The notes under the pieces: generated by a model
What the model was told of the DNA's origin: nothing
Seen by the model: the letters and a program-made list of their open reading frames with translations, nothing else
The model's database searches: none
Made by a program: the position numbers and the translations under genes
Source: Cristatella mucedo
Taxonomy: Eukaryota > Bryozoa > Phylactolaemata > Cristatellidae
Length of the DNA: 64,000 bases
NCBI GenBank assembly: GCA_009760855.2
Contig: WPIO01000050.1
Span: forward strand, 3,020,594-3,084,593
Direction: 5' to 3'
Part shown: piece by piece, positions 45,582-57,418 of the stretch
Layout of the letters: each line of letters starts with the position of its first letter
Position numbering within the stretch: position 1 is the first letter of the stretch

Positions 45582-45944
45582 GCTCTGCTGTATAGCGCCG
45601 AGTCATTATTACTTTATCGCGCGTGAGACCACGTTGATAACGATGCCGCCGCTATCAAGCAATGGCTGCGTCTCGTAAAATCGAGGTACAGCCGACTATC
45701 TGAGTTGAATAGCGCTGTAGATTTCATGCGGTCCGCGCTGCCTGGTTGAACGGCGCCGACGTTGGGCGTTGTTTTGACCGCGTGCCAGCTCGGGTAGCCG
45801 CCCAACGCATGCAACGTTTAAAGGCCGGGAGCGATACGTCAACGGGCAACAAGACGCAGCGCTCGATATTATGCACACAGCGCTACCAACAACACTCTAA
45901 TGAAAAAATCGAAAACTGTAGCCTGTATGTAACGACTGATAGTA

Positions 45945-46220
45945 ATAATAATAGTAACGCACTTGATAAAGCCCTCTCGGAACACTCAATTTCTCTCTCT
46001 CTCTCTCTCTCTCTCTCTAGGTATTTTACATTTTCCGCAAAGGAAATACGAGCGAATGGTTAGCGGTAGAATGCTCAATAAACAACAAGAATATCGCGGT
46101 TAGGAGCGACGTGCATAGGGTTAGCATGCAAGTACCGTTAGTGGCAGCATGCACAGTTTCAGCACGCATAAGCACATAGAGGTCAAATCACAGGCACCCA
46201 CTAAATGCTGCGATAAATAT
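45945..46220 (-). mobile_element. LINE family 1 3' UTR fragment with internal (CT)n
   Basis: Standard tail and UTR; a (CT)n run (45991-46018) has expanded inside the stem-loop. Confidence 0.85.
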
Positions 46221-46844
46221 ACAGCAGTTGGCAAGGAGAGGACGCGTTTGCAGGCTTACAGCAGCTCACACGCAGCGACAGGACTCACCGATCGGCAGAC
46301 CGTTACTCCAAGAGAGTGACTACGCGTCGGCCAATGCCTTACATAATGGCCGGGTCTTTGGTAATAAGAGAATTTCGTTCATTCATAATCATAAAAATCG
46401 CGTTGCTCATAATCCTCGGCTTACTGCGGCTACTTCATAAGCGGCTCTCAGTTGTAAATTAGCGGCCGAGCTCATAATTGATAATCGAGGTTCGGCTGTC
46501 AAGCTCAGAGTTCCTACTCGCGGGCCCTTTCAGCGTCGTACGCACTGTCGCGAGCGAGGTGCCGTGGTTTGCGGTGCCTGCGAGCCACTGGCGAGCTTAT
46601 TCGCTAGGGACGACCCCGACGGTCGCGGCCGTAACTTTTGGTTGCATGCGCATCAGGGGATGACTCGGTAGCGGGAGAGTCACCTCCCGCTACGCTTGCG
46701 TCGAGGTCTTTCTGAACTCCGTGAACCTAGGTCTTTGTTACTCGTTGTGGCGACGCCGCCGGATGGGACCATTGTGGGGTTCGACGAATGACCTCAGCCT
46801 ACTCTATAATTATGGTCAAATTGACCACAAATCTGCGGCGCCAA

Positions 46845-47180
46845 GCTTTAGTTTCGAATGGATATTGTGTCGCACAGTCGTTTCTATGTTCGCCCAAATT
46901 TCACGCCGTTGCTCTGACGCGTTCTCGTGCTAATGAGCCGCAGAGGGTGGTGCAATTCACTTGAAGCCGCCTCAAATCCACCACAAATCAGCTGTTCGAA
47001 GCTCCAACTAGGGATTAATGTAACACTTCGGTATATTTCAAGTGTACCCACACAATTTGGCGCTATTCAGCTCTCGCGTTCTCTTGACGTAAACTGCAAT
47101 AGATTACAGCGCCCGCAAAAATACCGCAATCCATTTGGTTTTCCACGAAAAATTGAAAGAAATTCTGCGTGAAAATGCTC
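46845..47180. repeat. Unclassified dispersed repeat, copy 1
   Basis: Shares ordered blocks with 49125-49345 (ctcgtgctaatgagc against ctcgtgcaaatgagc; gcctcaaatccaccac against gcctcaatccaccac). It also matches 49685-49760 and 49845-49925 (ccgcaatcc..., ttttgattgcat). No coding potential or clear ends. Confidence 0.6.
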
Positions 47181-47620
47181 CTCTCTTTTGATTGCATAAT
47201 TGAAAAAATTGCCAGAAATATGTTTCTAAGTGCACCCATTTTGAGTACACGTGACTGTCCACCTTGTTTAAAGTGCAACCGCATGATTTAACCTATTGCG
47301 AATGAACAATCTCGGACAATGAAATAACAATCGACAGCGATGGTCTGGCTTAGACGAAGGCCGTTATGCAGCTACCGTCCGCTAGCCAACCCTCGATTAG
47401 TTATTGCATGCAGCTTCGGTGCCAGCCGTCACGCACCTGCGGTCCGCCAACCTGCAGTGGCTTTAAGAAGCACGACACGGCTCAGGTAACTACGGTTTCA
47501 AGAAGGTAGAGGTCGGCAGCCGGCGGATACCGCCACTGCCGCCGAGCGAATGCCCAATCTCCACTTCGGATTGCGTGCCAGATCGAGGTCAAAGCGAGCG
47601 ACGCCCCGAGTCGAGAGTCT

Positions 47621-47784
47621 GGTTCAACAGCCTCTTTTTTTTATAGCGGCAGAAGGGCCTTAGAGGCTACCATCACCGCTTGCAGTGGCAATAAAGGATC
47701 GCCCACCGCAGGATACGAGCCCACGACCTCGGGACCGAGGTCGTGAAAAAGCAACTGGCTTGCCTAGCGTGCCATCACGTCTCA
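47621..47784 (-). mobile_element. tRNA-derived SINE, family 1
   Basis: Reverse tail, body ataaaggatcgcccaccg, and cgacctcgggaccgaggtcg. Confidence 0.85.
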
Positions 47785-49124
47785 CCGAGTGCGCACGGAG
47801 TCGCTATTGCTTACGGCCGCGAAGCCAGCTGGGAGCTGTTCATCCTTGAGAGTAATGCGGTCCGGCGCACGAGCGGACGTCGTAGTTGCCCTGTCATTAG
47901 CAGGCACGGCGTGCCCGCTTCCGGTACCTACCTGAATAAATGCGCGGTCTCTGTCGTGCTCGCGCGAGCTCTCGCCCGTACCGCCCTAGCAGGCAGCACT
48001 GCTAGCTAGCCGCCAGTCGCGGCGGCCCTTCGTCGACGGCCCCGTCATCCGATGCCCGTACCGCAGGTTGCCGCGGCGGCGGCGGCTTCGTGAGAGCGTT
48101 CGCTGCAGGCGCCGCCAGGCGGCGCGAGCGCTGGCATGGGACTAGACGGCGCGCGAGCACGTCCGGAGAAGCTTTGCGTTGGCTCCTAGCGCTGCTGCTC
48201 CACGGCGAGCCGCAAAGAATTATGGCCGTATCATTCGGCCGCTGAGGGCGAGCGTCGGCGAGGAATTGCGGCTGTCGCTCGTTCGTGCGCGCGCACGATT
48301 GGTCGCGCGCGCGGCGCATACGCGCAGTGCGTGCATGCCTCGAGAGGATTCGACGCGTGCCGGGTGTAAGCCGGGAATGTGGCCGTGTCTTCGAACGTTT
48401 GGAAGAGAAGCTGTCCGCTGGCGGCGTACAAATACGCGTAGGAAGCAGGTAGACGACCCGGTGCTAGTTCAGAGCAGAGTCAGATTGCCTGGAATCGTAG
48501 TGAAACGTCAAGACACGAGCGCCCCGCCCCCCCCCAGCATTCGCGAGCTTGCCTCTTCGTGCCCAGCGAAGCAACGGGGCGATCGCCTCAACCACTGGTC
48601 CAAACCCAGTGCGGCGTCTAAACCTCCACCGAAGGTCAAGCTAAGGTCAGTGAAATTCATTTGGGTCTACAAGCACAATTCTTCGAGCTTACTCAAAATG
48701 AAGCACACTAAATTACAACTTCATGGAAAAAACTAATGTAATTCACAGTGTTATATTGGCACACACAATTCCCGGCGTACTTATATACTTGACAGCATAG
48801 GAGACTAGTCCACCATTTTAAGTTGGAGTATTCATTAGCATGCCAGCAAGTTATCCATGCAGAATAATTTAGTAACGCAGTAACTCCCATTAATCGAAAT
48901 TTCGCTCCGCTGTAGCTCCTCGTTAGCGCTCATTAAAAACGTCAGCCTCCCAATGAACGCTGAAAAGCTGCCAAAATCCGAAGGCGCGGCTTGATTCGGC
49001 ATAATACGGTCGTTTTGTAAAGGGTGCTCCATCATGCGGGTGACGGAGCCAAGCGCAGCCAGCATTCCACCACACGAAACCCACTAATCAGGCTAAAATC
49101 GGCAGGTCAACTGCGTAGCCGAGC

Positions 49125-49345
49125 CCAAGGTTTGAGCGGATATTGTAGTACAGCTTTGATTTTATGTATCCATGAAATTTTATGACAATGTGAGCAGGCG
49201 CACTCGTGCAAATGAGCTGCAAAGATGGAGGCGTGTGCAGAAATCCTCTCTAATTCGCCTCAATCCACCACTTATCAGCTGCGAAAAGCCCCAACAAGTT
49301 TAGAATGTAAAACTGCACAACATTTAAAATGTACCACACAGTTTC
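49125..49345. repeat. Unclassified dispersed repeat, copy 2
   Basis: Diverged direct counterpart of 46845-47065. Confidence 0.6.
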
Positions 49346-49944
49346 TCTCATGAAATAGTTTATAATTAGATACTTCGGTGGCGGGTTTGCGTCAGATGGC
49401 TTGGTTGTTGTGGTCGTTGCAATGACCGGCTCTCAACCTCTGCTGCTTACCAGCTGGGTGCTGCCAAAGAGGAGCTCAATGCGTCGTGTAATTATAGCTA
49501 CCTGACCTTGGGCGTAGAGAGTGGCGACGGATAGGGAGGAGAGGGGCAGTGGGGAAGTGAACGCACGGCAGAGCAATTGGGGCTCTCTCGCTAGGAGTGC
49601 AGGAGTGTCAACTTTTTTTGAATAAAGGACTTTTGATACTTTAATGCATGCTCACGAAGTCCACCGAGACAGATTCCCGCCCGGGGCCAATGCCGCAATC
49701 CGCCGCAAAACGATAAAAAAAATCCGCGCGAAACGCTCCTTTTTTGATTGCATATAATTGCCCACTCTGGCGATATCACTGTACTCATACACATTGCACG
49801 CACACTCATTCACTTGCATTGACGCGGGGGTTCTCTTGCGATGGCCCGGGCCAATACAGCAATCTACCGAGCCTACCGCAAAACGACCAGAAATAAATTA
49901 CGCCGAGCACCAGTTTTTAATTGCTTCGCGCCACTGCGCTCCAG

Positions 49945-50090
49945 ATGACGGCACACTAGGTAGGGCGGTTGCTTTCACGACCTCGGTCCCGAGGTCGTGG
50001 GCGATTCTTTATCGCCACTGCAAGCGGTGGTGATAGCCATAAACGCTCTTCTGTCGTTATACAAAAAGAGGCTGTTTAATCAGCTAGGAT
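49945..50090 (+). mobile_element. tRNA-derived SINE, family 1, B box deleted
   Basis: A box GGCACACTAGG, then cgaggtcgtgggcgattctt: the B-box segment between gtgg and gcgatt is missing compared with 12159-12340. Confidence 0.82.
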
Positions 50091-50864
50091 AGAATAAAAT
50101 AAAATGCCCGGCGTCGGCCCCCAGGATGCCAGAAGGTCGCAAACCCGTCAGTGGCGGCTGCTTTGGTGCGCAGCAGAAAGCCGGCGCCCGCTGGGTCCGC
50201 TCTCATCACGCTTTCGATCACTCGATCGTGCAGCCCCTTGGTTACCTGCAAAAGCAGCGAGGGCCGAGCGTTGCAGGCCTTTCTTTCTTTCTTCGTGCGA
50301 GTCCCCATTTGAGCTCGCCTTAGTCCGTTTCAGCTCCCCATGGTCCATTTTAGTTCTCCTTAGATTCCTCTTTAGTAATCCTTAGTCGGGTGAGCTTGGC
50401 GGCTCTCTCGCCACTTCACTGCGAAGGTTTGGCGGCATTCGGAGCGTCTACTCCTTGCTGCCACGCCTCTGCCACACCACTTCGCTGCCACGAATCTGCT
50501 TCGACGTAGAAGCGCTCGGTTTCTCGGGTCGGACGAGCCCCGTGCAGCCGAAAAAAGTTGGCAGGCCGAGCAGAAGGGAGAGCGATTAACATCTCAAAAC
50601 TTTCTCGAACTCGGCTCGAAGACGCGTCGGAATAAAAATAAAAACGCCTGGTCGCTATTAGTTCACCATAAAGTGCTGTGCGACTCTCTGCTGCAGCAGC
50701 AGGCCGTACTCTGGGCTGCTAGCGGCTGCTAGCGGTAGCTCAACATTTTCCGAGATGCCACGGCAGCCGGAGGTCAGGAGCACGTCGTAGCAGCAGACGA
50801 AGTGTGTCTGCTGCTACCGCGTGCTCACCAGTCAATGCTTGAGCTTGTGTGCTTCAATAGCGAT

Positions 50865-50945
50865 ATTAATAATAAATTCGTTATTTCGCCGTCAGAGAAC
50901 TAATATCTCTTTCTAGGCACTTGACATTTAAAACTCACATCACAC
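50865..50945 (-). mobile_element. LINE family 1 tail remnant
   Basis: taataataaattcgttattt, then gagaactaatatctctttct. Confidence 0.65.
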
Positions 50946-51179
50946 AAGCCCACTTCGTGGGGTGAATGAAGATGGAGAGATGCACATAGCTCCATTGACT
51001 CACGTCTGCCCGCCTACGTTTCACAAGCAAGCATTGCAAGTACAACATCCCAATGAACGCATTGGACGGTGTGTAGTTTATGTTTATTCACCTTTCGCCA
51101 TTCGAGCCAGAATCTGCAGCTTATGCTGTTGAACAGAAGCCGCCTAGTTGTGATGCTCACTGCGGTCATTAGAAAATAT

Positions 51180-52779
51180 TCAAGCTACTGCCTGCTCGTC
51201 GCTGGTGCACGTGCATTCGAGCTCATCACACACTGCACATCGGCCTATCTTGGAGTCCAGACCGTGCTTGAAGAAAAGCATAAACGGGGTCACACCGTCT
51301 TCTCTAAAGTTGAGTAGAGCTACCATTCCATCTGAGCTGTTCGACTCGCCTACAACGAAGCAGAAATTCGAAAATACCTCCACGGTACAGATGACCGGCA
51401 GCCAATCTAGGCAATGAGAACGACGATGCTCGTCCACAGGGTGCTCTCGGCCCACGTACCGGTAAAGAAGGCAAAATTATCGAAGTTATCCATGACCAGC
51501 TTGTTATAAGCTTGAGCAGCATCCTGAAATTCTTGTATTGGCTCGTCGGGTTTGTCTCTGGCTATAAGCTTTTTCATGAGGCTAAAGAAGTTGCAAGCTT
51601 TAGTGAAACGGGCGGCAGCAACTGAGGCCGCCGCCGCACAGCTGCAGGTACGGCGTTAATGGCCACTGTGTCAGAGCATTTTACCAGTGCACCAGTGCAG
51701 TACTCAGCACTCTAGCCTGCAGTGTCATCATACACAGCTTGCCTCGATCATGCACACAGAAAAAAGGCAGATGGCCGAGCAGGTAAACGATTGCAAAACT
51801 TGTGACGGCTCGCAGTGTCTGTCAAGTCAAGGGCACAGCTACAGCATCTAGTAATTTCTATCTGAGCTTTTATATTTCTCCACATCAAGCATCAAATCGA
51901 CTTAAGACCGTCGCTAATGCCTACGGACCGCTCGAACCAGTCTTCGCGATCGCACACATAAAAACATACATAAAACCTCCTTGCTTAAAGGTCTTTCTCA
52001 GCTAGCAGTCATCTCCCTAGTTTGTAGAACTACGCTGAAATGATTTAAAGTCTGACTGGCGTCTCGACAGCACTGATTTTTACATTTGAAAAAGCTACAA
52101 CGCATCTATTTATCGCAGCATTTAGTGGTTCCACGTGATTCTTCCTTTGTGTGCTTATGAGTGCTAAAAATGTGCATGCCACCTCTAACCGATCACCGCT
52201 ACAGGCCCATCTTTTCCTCACAGCATTTGCATACCCTTGTGCGTTGTCCTGTGCGTTCTTACTCGCAGTGACATTGTGAATATTCTTTTTCTCTCTAGCA
52301 TATGCTAAGTCTCTATACACATTTTTGCTTTCTTTCAGTGTTACACTAGTTTTACAACTGTTACAAGCAAAATCTTGCGGCAGCGGCAGAAAAGTTCTCG
52401 ACTGAGGGCTTGCTTCTACATAGCTGGCGACCGATCGTGCTTAAGTGTGGCATGCGTGCTGTGCACAGCCACTAGGGCTTTCAAATTGCTACGGTAACCC
52501 ATCACAAACACGCTTTGCTGCAGCAAGCGCGGTTTGCTTCTACTCACTCCTTCGCGTAATTTCTTAGATAATGCCTGAATGAATCTTTGGTAAACTGCTT
52601 CGAGTGCAGCCTGTTAGCAATGACAATGTTGCAGCCGCTGGCCCTGTCGACCGTGCTGCTTGCGGTTCGAGCTTTCTCAGTGATGAGCTAAAATAGCAGA
52701 CAGCTGCGGCATGCGCCCGTTCACGTGCATAACGAAACGAGGAAGACTAAACAAACCTCAATCCAGACAGTGCGGTTGC

Positions 52780-52825
<46 letters not shown>

Positions 52826-53825
52826 GCGGCCGTGATATCTCTCATGTCGCCAGCACAGGCTGCCGATACGATGTCGCACCAGCTGCTGGCCGAGAAGCAT
52901 TGTATTGCACTCAAAGCTACCGTTCAGCCAAAGCGGTTCGGTTATTAGAAGGTGCTGAGTTAGCAGCAGCAGCATTCTGCTACAGTCACGGCTGCCCAGA
53001 TAAGAGCACTAGTTCGGCCGAGCCCGCCGACGAGTGGAAAGCGCCCCACCTCCAAGCGGGTAAAATAAAATATGCGGCACGACTCGCGAGTCAGCCAAGC
53101 AGAACCTGCTGATGTCAAGGGCAGGCTCGGAGGATGCAGCAACGTAAGGGACGATGAGAAGCAGCAGCAGCAGCAGCCGTCACGGATGAAGAAACGCCAG
53201 GGTAAATCACCACCAGCGATTAGTGAAATAGCTAAAGGGAACGCTGCGTTCACACATTTAGACAGCAAAACTGCAGACCTCATTAGAGTGGAGGGGTGTG
53301 GTTCAGTCGTCGCTCTACGGGCAACCACAAAACCAGATAGTGCGCTCGTTCGGTCGGCCGCGGCTGGGTCGAGTGGAAAGCGCCAGCCCCACAATAAAAA
53401 ATATGCAGTAAAAAAATATGTCAGCCAATCAGAACCTGCCGAGGTAAAGGGCAGGCGCGAGGCGACCGTGGCAACTAATTGGAATACCGAGTTCACTCAG
53501 GCAGCAGAACCACAGATCGCATTGCATTAGGGTGAGGGCATGCTTCGGTCGCCGCTCTACGGGCAACCACGAGACCTATTCGAGTTGACCGTCCTAATGC
53601 ACGACGGCCAGAATGAGGTGGCCGTGGTGGGCCTATTACCAACCTTTCCCTCGACTTCGTAAACAATGCCGGTGTCCTCCATCTTGTAAGCGTTGCTGAA
53701 CATTTTATCGCCTGTACGGAGAAAAGTATACTATGCTTACGCATCCACCTAAGACAAGCGGCACAGAGAACACCAGCGAAAATTTCAGGACGTTTACCTG
53801 TCATAATATCCTTAAAGATGAGCAT
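51180..53825 (-). CDS. TPT1-like: Translationally controlled tumour protein, copy 2 (divergent paralogue), complete five-exon gene
   Basis: Exons: 53798-53825, 53644-53711, 52548-52687, 51460-51581 and 51180-51349. Total 528 nt, 175 aa, with the same phases as copy 1 and intact gt-ag borders. It starts [18 protein letters not shown] and retains [25 protein letters not shown] and [17 protein letters not shown]. Exon 3 is 69 nt shorter than in copy 1 because the acidic/glycine-rich loop is missing. The C-terminus is extended: after FFKHGL it continues into [17 protein letters not shown] and a further 10 residues before TGA. No frameshift or internal stop is seen, so it is probably expressed. 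A short-loop, Cys-rich-tail TCTP is unusual. It could be a neofunctionalised duplicate or an early-stage pseudogene that has only lost its original stop. Confidence 0.92.
52060..52320 (+). mobile_element. Old LINE family 1 3' UTR fragment
   Basis: gcagcatttagtggttccac and gtgtgcttatgagtgctaaa follow the UTR order with low identity. It lies in intron 3 of TCTP copy 2. Confidence 0.65.
52784..52823. repeat. (GT)n microsatellite
   Basis: 40 bp, in intron 2 of TCTP copy 2. Confidence 0.97.
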
Positions 53826-54192
53826 TTTCTTGAGATTCAGGCGGATGTCGGCAGACACCCGTGCAAGTACTGGAACTGGCCACAAAGGTACCTGGCGGAA
53901 GTTGCTGTTGACTGCCTGCGCCACTGTTGGGTCAGGGTCACTCAAAACTACCGAAAGCCCCCCTTCGGTTGCGACCCGAAAGGCGATTTTCGCGTCAGCT
54001 CCCAGAATTCTCGAAGGGCAACGGGTGCCAAAGAACGTCGCAGCACGAAGAGACCGACGGCGCGGTACCAACAAAATGCATGCCTAAACGGAGGTATTGA
54101 TCGGGGCTTAACCCGAAGCTCATGGGGTTGTGCCAACCGACAGAAGGCGCCCATCGCGCGGCCGCTGAGGACGACCTCCGAAGGTAAAGAGA

Positions 54193-57067
54193 CAGAGAGG
54201 CGTAGCTAGGGGGGAGGGGACAGAAGTCCCCCGAGGTGCCAAGGCCAACAGGCACCAAAAGCAAACTGGGGATTGCGCATATTAAAAAAAAAACTCTTTT
54301 ATGTGACAATACCAATCTTGATTCCAAGCAAGTCCTCATTTCAATGGACTTGACTATCACTGGCTGAGCTAGTTAAGCACATATCACCGGCTGAGCTTAG
54401 CTAAGCATATTGACTGACTTACACCAAGCCGTAGCCTGCCGCTCTGGCTGCGAATACGTGACGACATGGAAACAGTGAGGGGGCTTCAACCATCGTGCAT
54501 TCGACAGTGCTCTCACAGAGCGACAAGCAGAAGGCACTTCACCTCATCGTCCAAAGCGTTCAAACTTGCCTTCCGCGTCATTTGGACCATGGGGGTGCAA
54601 GCCCTACGACAAGAGAAGAAGATACCGAATCCACTGCAATTTTCAAACTGCTGACCATGAATGATATTGGCTACCTAAAGTTTGACCAAAACTCTGTTTT
54701 GCCCGTCATTCCGAAGCCAACTCGAAATGAACTAGTACTACGAGGATCAAGCCTGTTTCAGAACAAAGAAGGTCCATTTGCTGGAAAAGGTGGTCGAGCC
54801 TTGAGAATAGCCTGGTTCAAGGGGCAACTCGCTAATTGGCATGAAGTTAGTTGGGCCTGGCTGGTCTACTCTCCCTCAAAACATTCGGCATATTGCTTCT
54901 GTTGTTTGCTCTTCCCTATGTCGACCCTAAATTCCCGATCGTCACTTGAATGGCAAACGAATTTAGCCAGTGGAGGAAACCTGAAAAACTAACTGCCCAT
55001 GAAAACACCCCTTCTCACCGGCAGGCTTTCACCACATGAAAAGACACACCGAGGAGACTTCTCACAGGAAGTGGAGTAGACACTGCTGCTGAGGCACACA
55101 GCTTACCGGTAAAACAACGATGGCAAGAAAACCTAAAGAGAGTTCTCAGATGCATTAAGCTCTTGGTTTATCAAAACCTGGCATGGCCTGGTCACCAAGT
55201 GAGTGTTGGCCTGGCTGGTGAGAAACACCATTGGCAACTTCTTGGGACTTCATCATCTTATCTTATCTTTATCTTCTAGCTCAATACGATCCTCTTCTAC
55301 TGTCACAATTGGGTCATGCAAGAGAATCCAAAGTCAGTCTCTTATCTGTCTCCTCAAACCCAAAATGAGCTCCTTAGTATACTTGCATCCACAGTCAGAG
55401 ACAAGCTACTCTGCAACATACGGCGAAACAAGAATTGTGTGTGACTCAACTCATGATTTGTCACACCTCGAGCAGATGTCTGAGGTCATTAGAAATGTCG
55501 ATGTTGATTTTGCCAACAAAAAACTGTCATCATCAAAGAGTCTTTACTGGGCTTTCTTCAAATCTATGCCAAAGATGCTGGAACAATTGAGGGTCTCATC
55601 TTGGACAAACTTGAATCTGACAAAATGTCCTTGCAAGCTTGCAGGTCGAAGTGTTACGACACCGAAGCAGTCATGTGCGGCCACTTGTCAGCTGTCCAAA
55701 AGAGAATATTGTCCAGAAATGAGAAGGCTATCATGTAAACTGCGATAACCACAGCTTAAATCTGGCAGGAGTTCCTGCTGCAAATCTAGATTCCATTGTC
55801 ATTACCTTTTTTGGAACAACAGAGAACCTACTTGTTCTTTTGAAGATCAACTCTCAGGTGGGAAGAACTGAAGAAAGCCTTAGCCATCACTGTCAAACCT
55901 GGCTCTGCAACAAGGTAGAGTGCAAGAGTGGAGGCTGTGAAAGCTATCAATGATGGACTGGACAGCATTGTAGGTATTTTGGAGCAACTTTCAGAGGACA
56001 CAAGGGGAACACTTGATACAAGAAGGGAAGCTGACAGTCTCCTACATCGCATTTTCAACACAATTTTTGGCTCTGTTCCCATTTTGGTACAGAATCTTAA
56101 GGAAGATTGACCACTGCCAGAAAAGACTGCAGGATCCAAAGATGAACTTCAAAGACGCCTCCACTCTCTTGAGATTGAGTTGTCAAGACCTCAAGGGAAC
56201 CTGTGCAAAGAATCACTACTAGATGCCAAAGGAGATGTGAATTGTGGGGAGTTGCAGTTGAACAAAGAATCCGACGAAGGACGCAGATGCCTGTAGAGCT
56301 CTCTCAGGATGTTGGCCTCACGGCTGAGGAGGTTTCAAGAATCATTAAGGACAGCACAGACTATCTCCGGCAAGAAATTAAAGCTAGGTTTTACCGGCAC
56401 ATAGATCTTGAAGCCAAATTTGATTTCGTTAGAAGTTGAGCAGCTTTCGAAGACACTTGACTAGACCAAACTCTGCCAGAAATGTCTAAATCTCCGAGTC
56501 TTCTGCTGTTCAGACGTTGATGGAATAGAGCTGTACAACGACATATATGACTGTCAAATGCTTCTTGCCTCACTCACGACTGGGCATCAAAGACCCCCTG
56601 TAACTCATCTTTTTCATCGTCAGTTACGGAGAAGACGAATACCTAATTTGAGTGTTGCCTCGCAAGTTCTTCTCACCGCAGCTGTATCAGTAGCCAGTTG
56701 TGAAAGTTCCTTTAGCAAGCTGAAGATAATCCTGTCTTAACTGAGAGCATCAATGGGGCAATGCTGACTCTGTGATTTGGCCTGGTTAAGCGTAGAGAAA
56801 GAAACACTAAAAAATATTTAGTTTCAAACTGTAACAGATCAGTTTGCCACGTTCAAGGCCAGAGTAACTCACTTAAGTTAACGCTGCGATAGCTACCTAA
56901 TACCAGTACTAAAATTAATGAAACTTGCTCGACTCGAGATGTGCCTGACAGCGTGCTTTTGCATTTCTTCTGTGGTGGAGCTATATTGCAGCAATTTTTG
57001 AAGCCAAGGAGGGGGCGCCATTTGTATCTTTGCCCTCGGGGCACCGGAAGGTCTCGCTACGCCTCTG
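54193..57067 (+). mobile_element. Decayed hAT-superfamily DNA transposon
   Basis: The left end CAGAGAGGCGTAGCTAG and the inverted right end CAGAGGCGTAGCGAG form imperfect terminal inverted repeats of a hAT type. Flanking octamers taaagaga (54185-54192) and agaagagt (57068-57075) are consistent with a diverged 8-bp target duplication. The paralogous locus near 45210-45235 lacks the insert and reads straight through, which fixes both borders. The inside encodes a broken hAT transposase on the plus strand. Total length is 2875 bp. Confidence 0.88.
54495..56740 (+). pseudogene. hAT transposase (TTF/ZMYM-type zinc finger), multiply broken
   Basis: The first open part (54495-54992) holds a TTF-type zinc-finger region: RIAWFKGQLANW, then WLVYSPSKHSAYCFCCLLF. 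The middle (about 55203-55748, continuing in other frames to about 55900) shows the catalytic-domain features CDSTHDLSHLEQM, GHLSAVQKRILSRNEKAIM and CDNHSLNLAGVP. The last open part (56558-56740) has the hAT C-terminal dimerisation motif VLLTAAVSVASCESSFSKLK. Several frameshifts and stops separate these parts, so the copy cannot encode a full transposase. It resembles the ZMYM1-like hAT lineage. There is no sign of host domestication. Confidence 0.85.
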
Positions 57068-57410
57068 AGAAGAGTCGAAATAAACGGAGCACATTCGCGC
57101 CGATGTAGGGGGCTCAGACTTTAATCTAGATGGCTATAGGCCTGAGTCCCCGTCGCACGTCGTCTAAGTCTCTGGCGAAAGCACTCGAGGGTAGAGACCG
57201 CGAAATGTGCGGCAGATTCAGCGAGCGAGAATAGCGAGCCTCGCTTCGGGTTGGCGGTCCTGGCGTAGGCTCGATCCCTTTAGCGAATGGTCAGGGCTTA
57301 ACTAAGCGTTGCATTCTTGAGACAAAGCAGGACACCGCTACAGATCGTAAGAGAATATTACCCTATCACGGCTTATCTCTCGAGGTTTATCGACTCTTTT
57401 TTTTTAGCCC

Positions 57411-57418
57411 TTTTTATA
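57411..57418 (-). promoter_or_regulatory. Possible TATA box of TCTP copy 2, separated from the gene by the hAT insertion
   Basis: Same TATAAAAA block as at 45574-45581 in the paralogous unit, with matching flanks (agctctgctgtatagcgcc). The hAT element now places it about 3.6 kb from the copy 2 ATG. Confidence 0.3.

Larger units (their letters stand above)
41895..45715. repeat. Segmental duplication, unit A (TCTP copy 1 plus flanks)
   Basis: This unit matches 51015-57560 in direct orientation. Matching stretches include the 3' flank (tttcacaagcaagcattgca at about 41898 and 51021), all five TCTP exons, intron 2 (about 44011-44500 against 52690-53180) and about 500 bp of 5' flank (45221-45712 against 57070-57556). 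The 5' flank is the best conserved non-coding part. Boundaries are judged by eye. Confidence 0.85.
45716..50860. other. Spacer between the two TCTP units
   Basis: Contains a LINE tail, two SINEs, the unclassified repeat and a very GC/CpG-rich stretch at about 47800-48560. That stretch looks like a CpG island, but I cannot attach a gene to it; open frames there show no recognisable domain. Confidence 0.5.

Noticed and set aside
47743-48736. Open frames on both strands in the CpG-rich stretch
   Set aside because: High GC lowers stop frequency; products are Arg/Pro/Ala-rich with no domain.
54193-57067. Domesticated hAT-derived host gene (ZMYM1-like)
   Set aside because: Terminal repeats are still present and the coding region is broken in many places, so it is a dead transposon.
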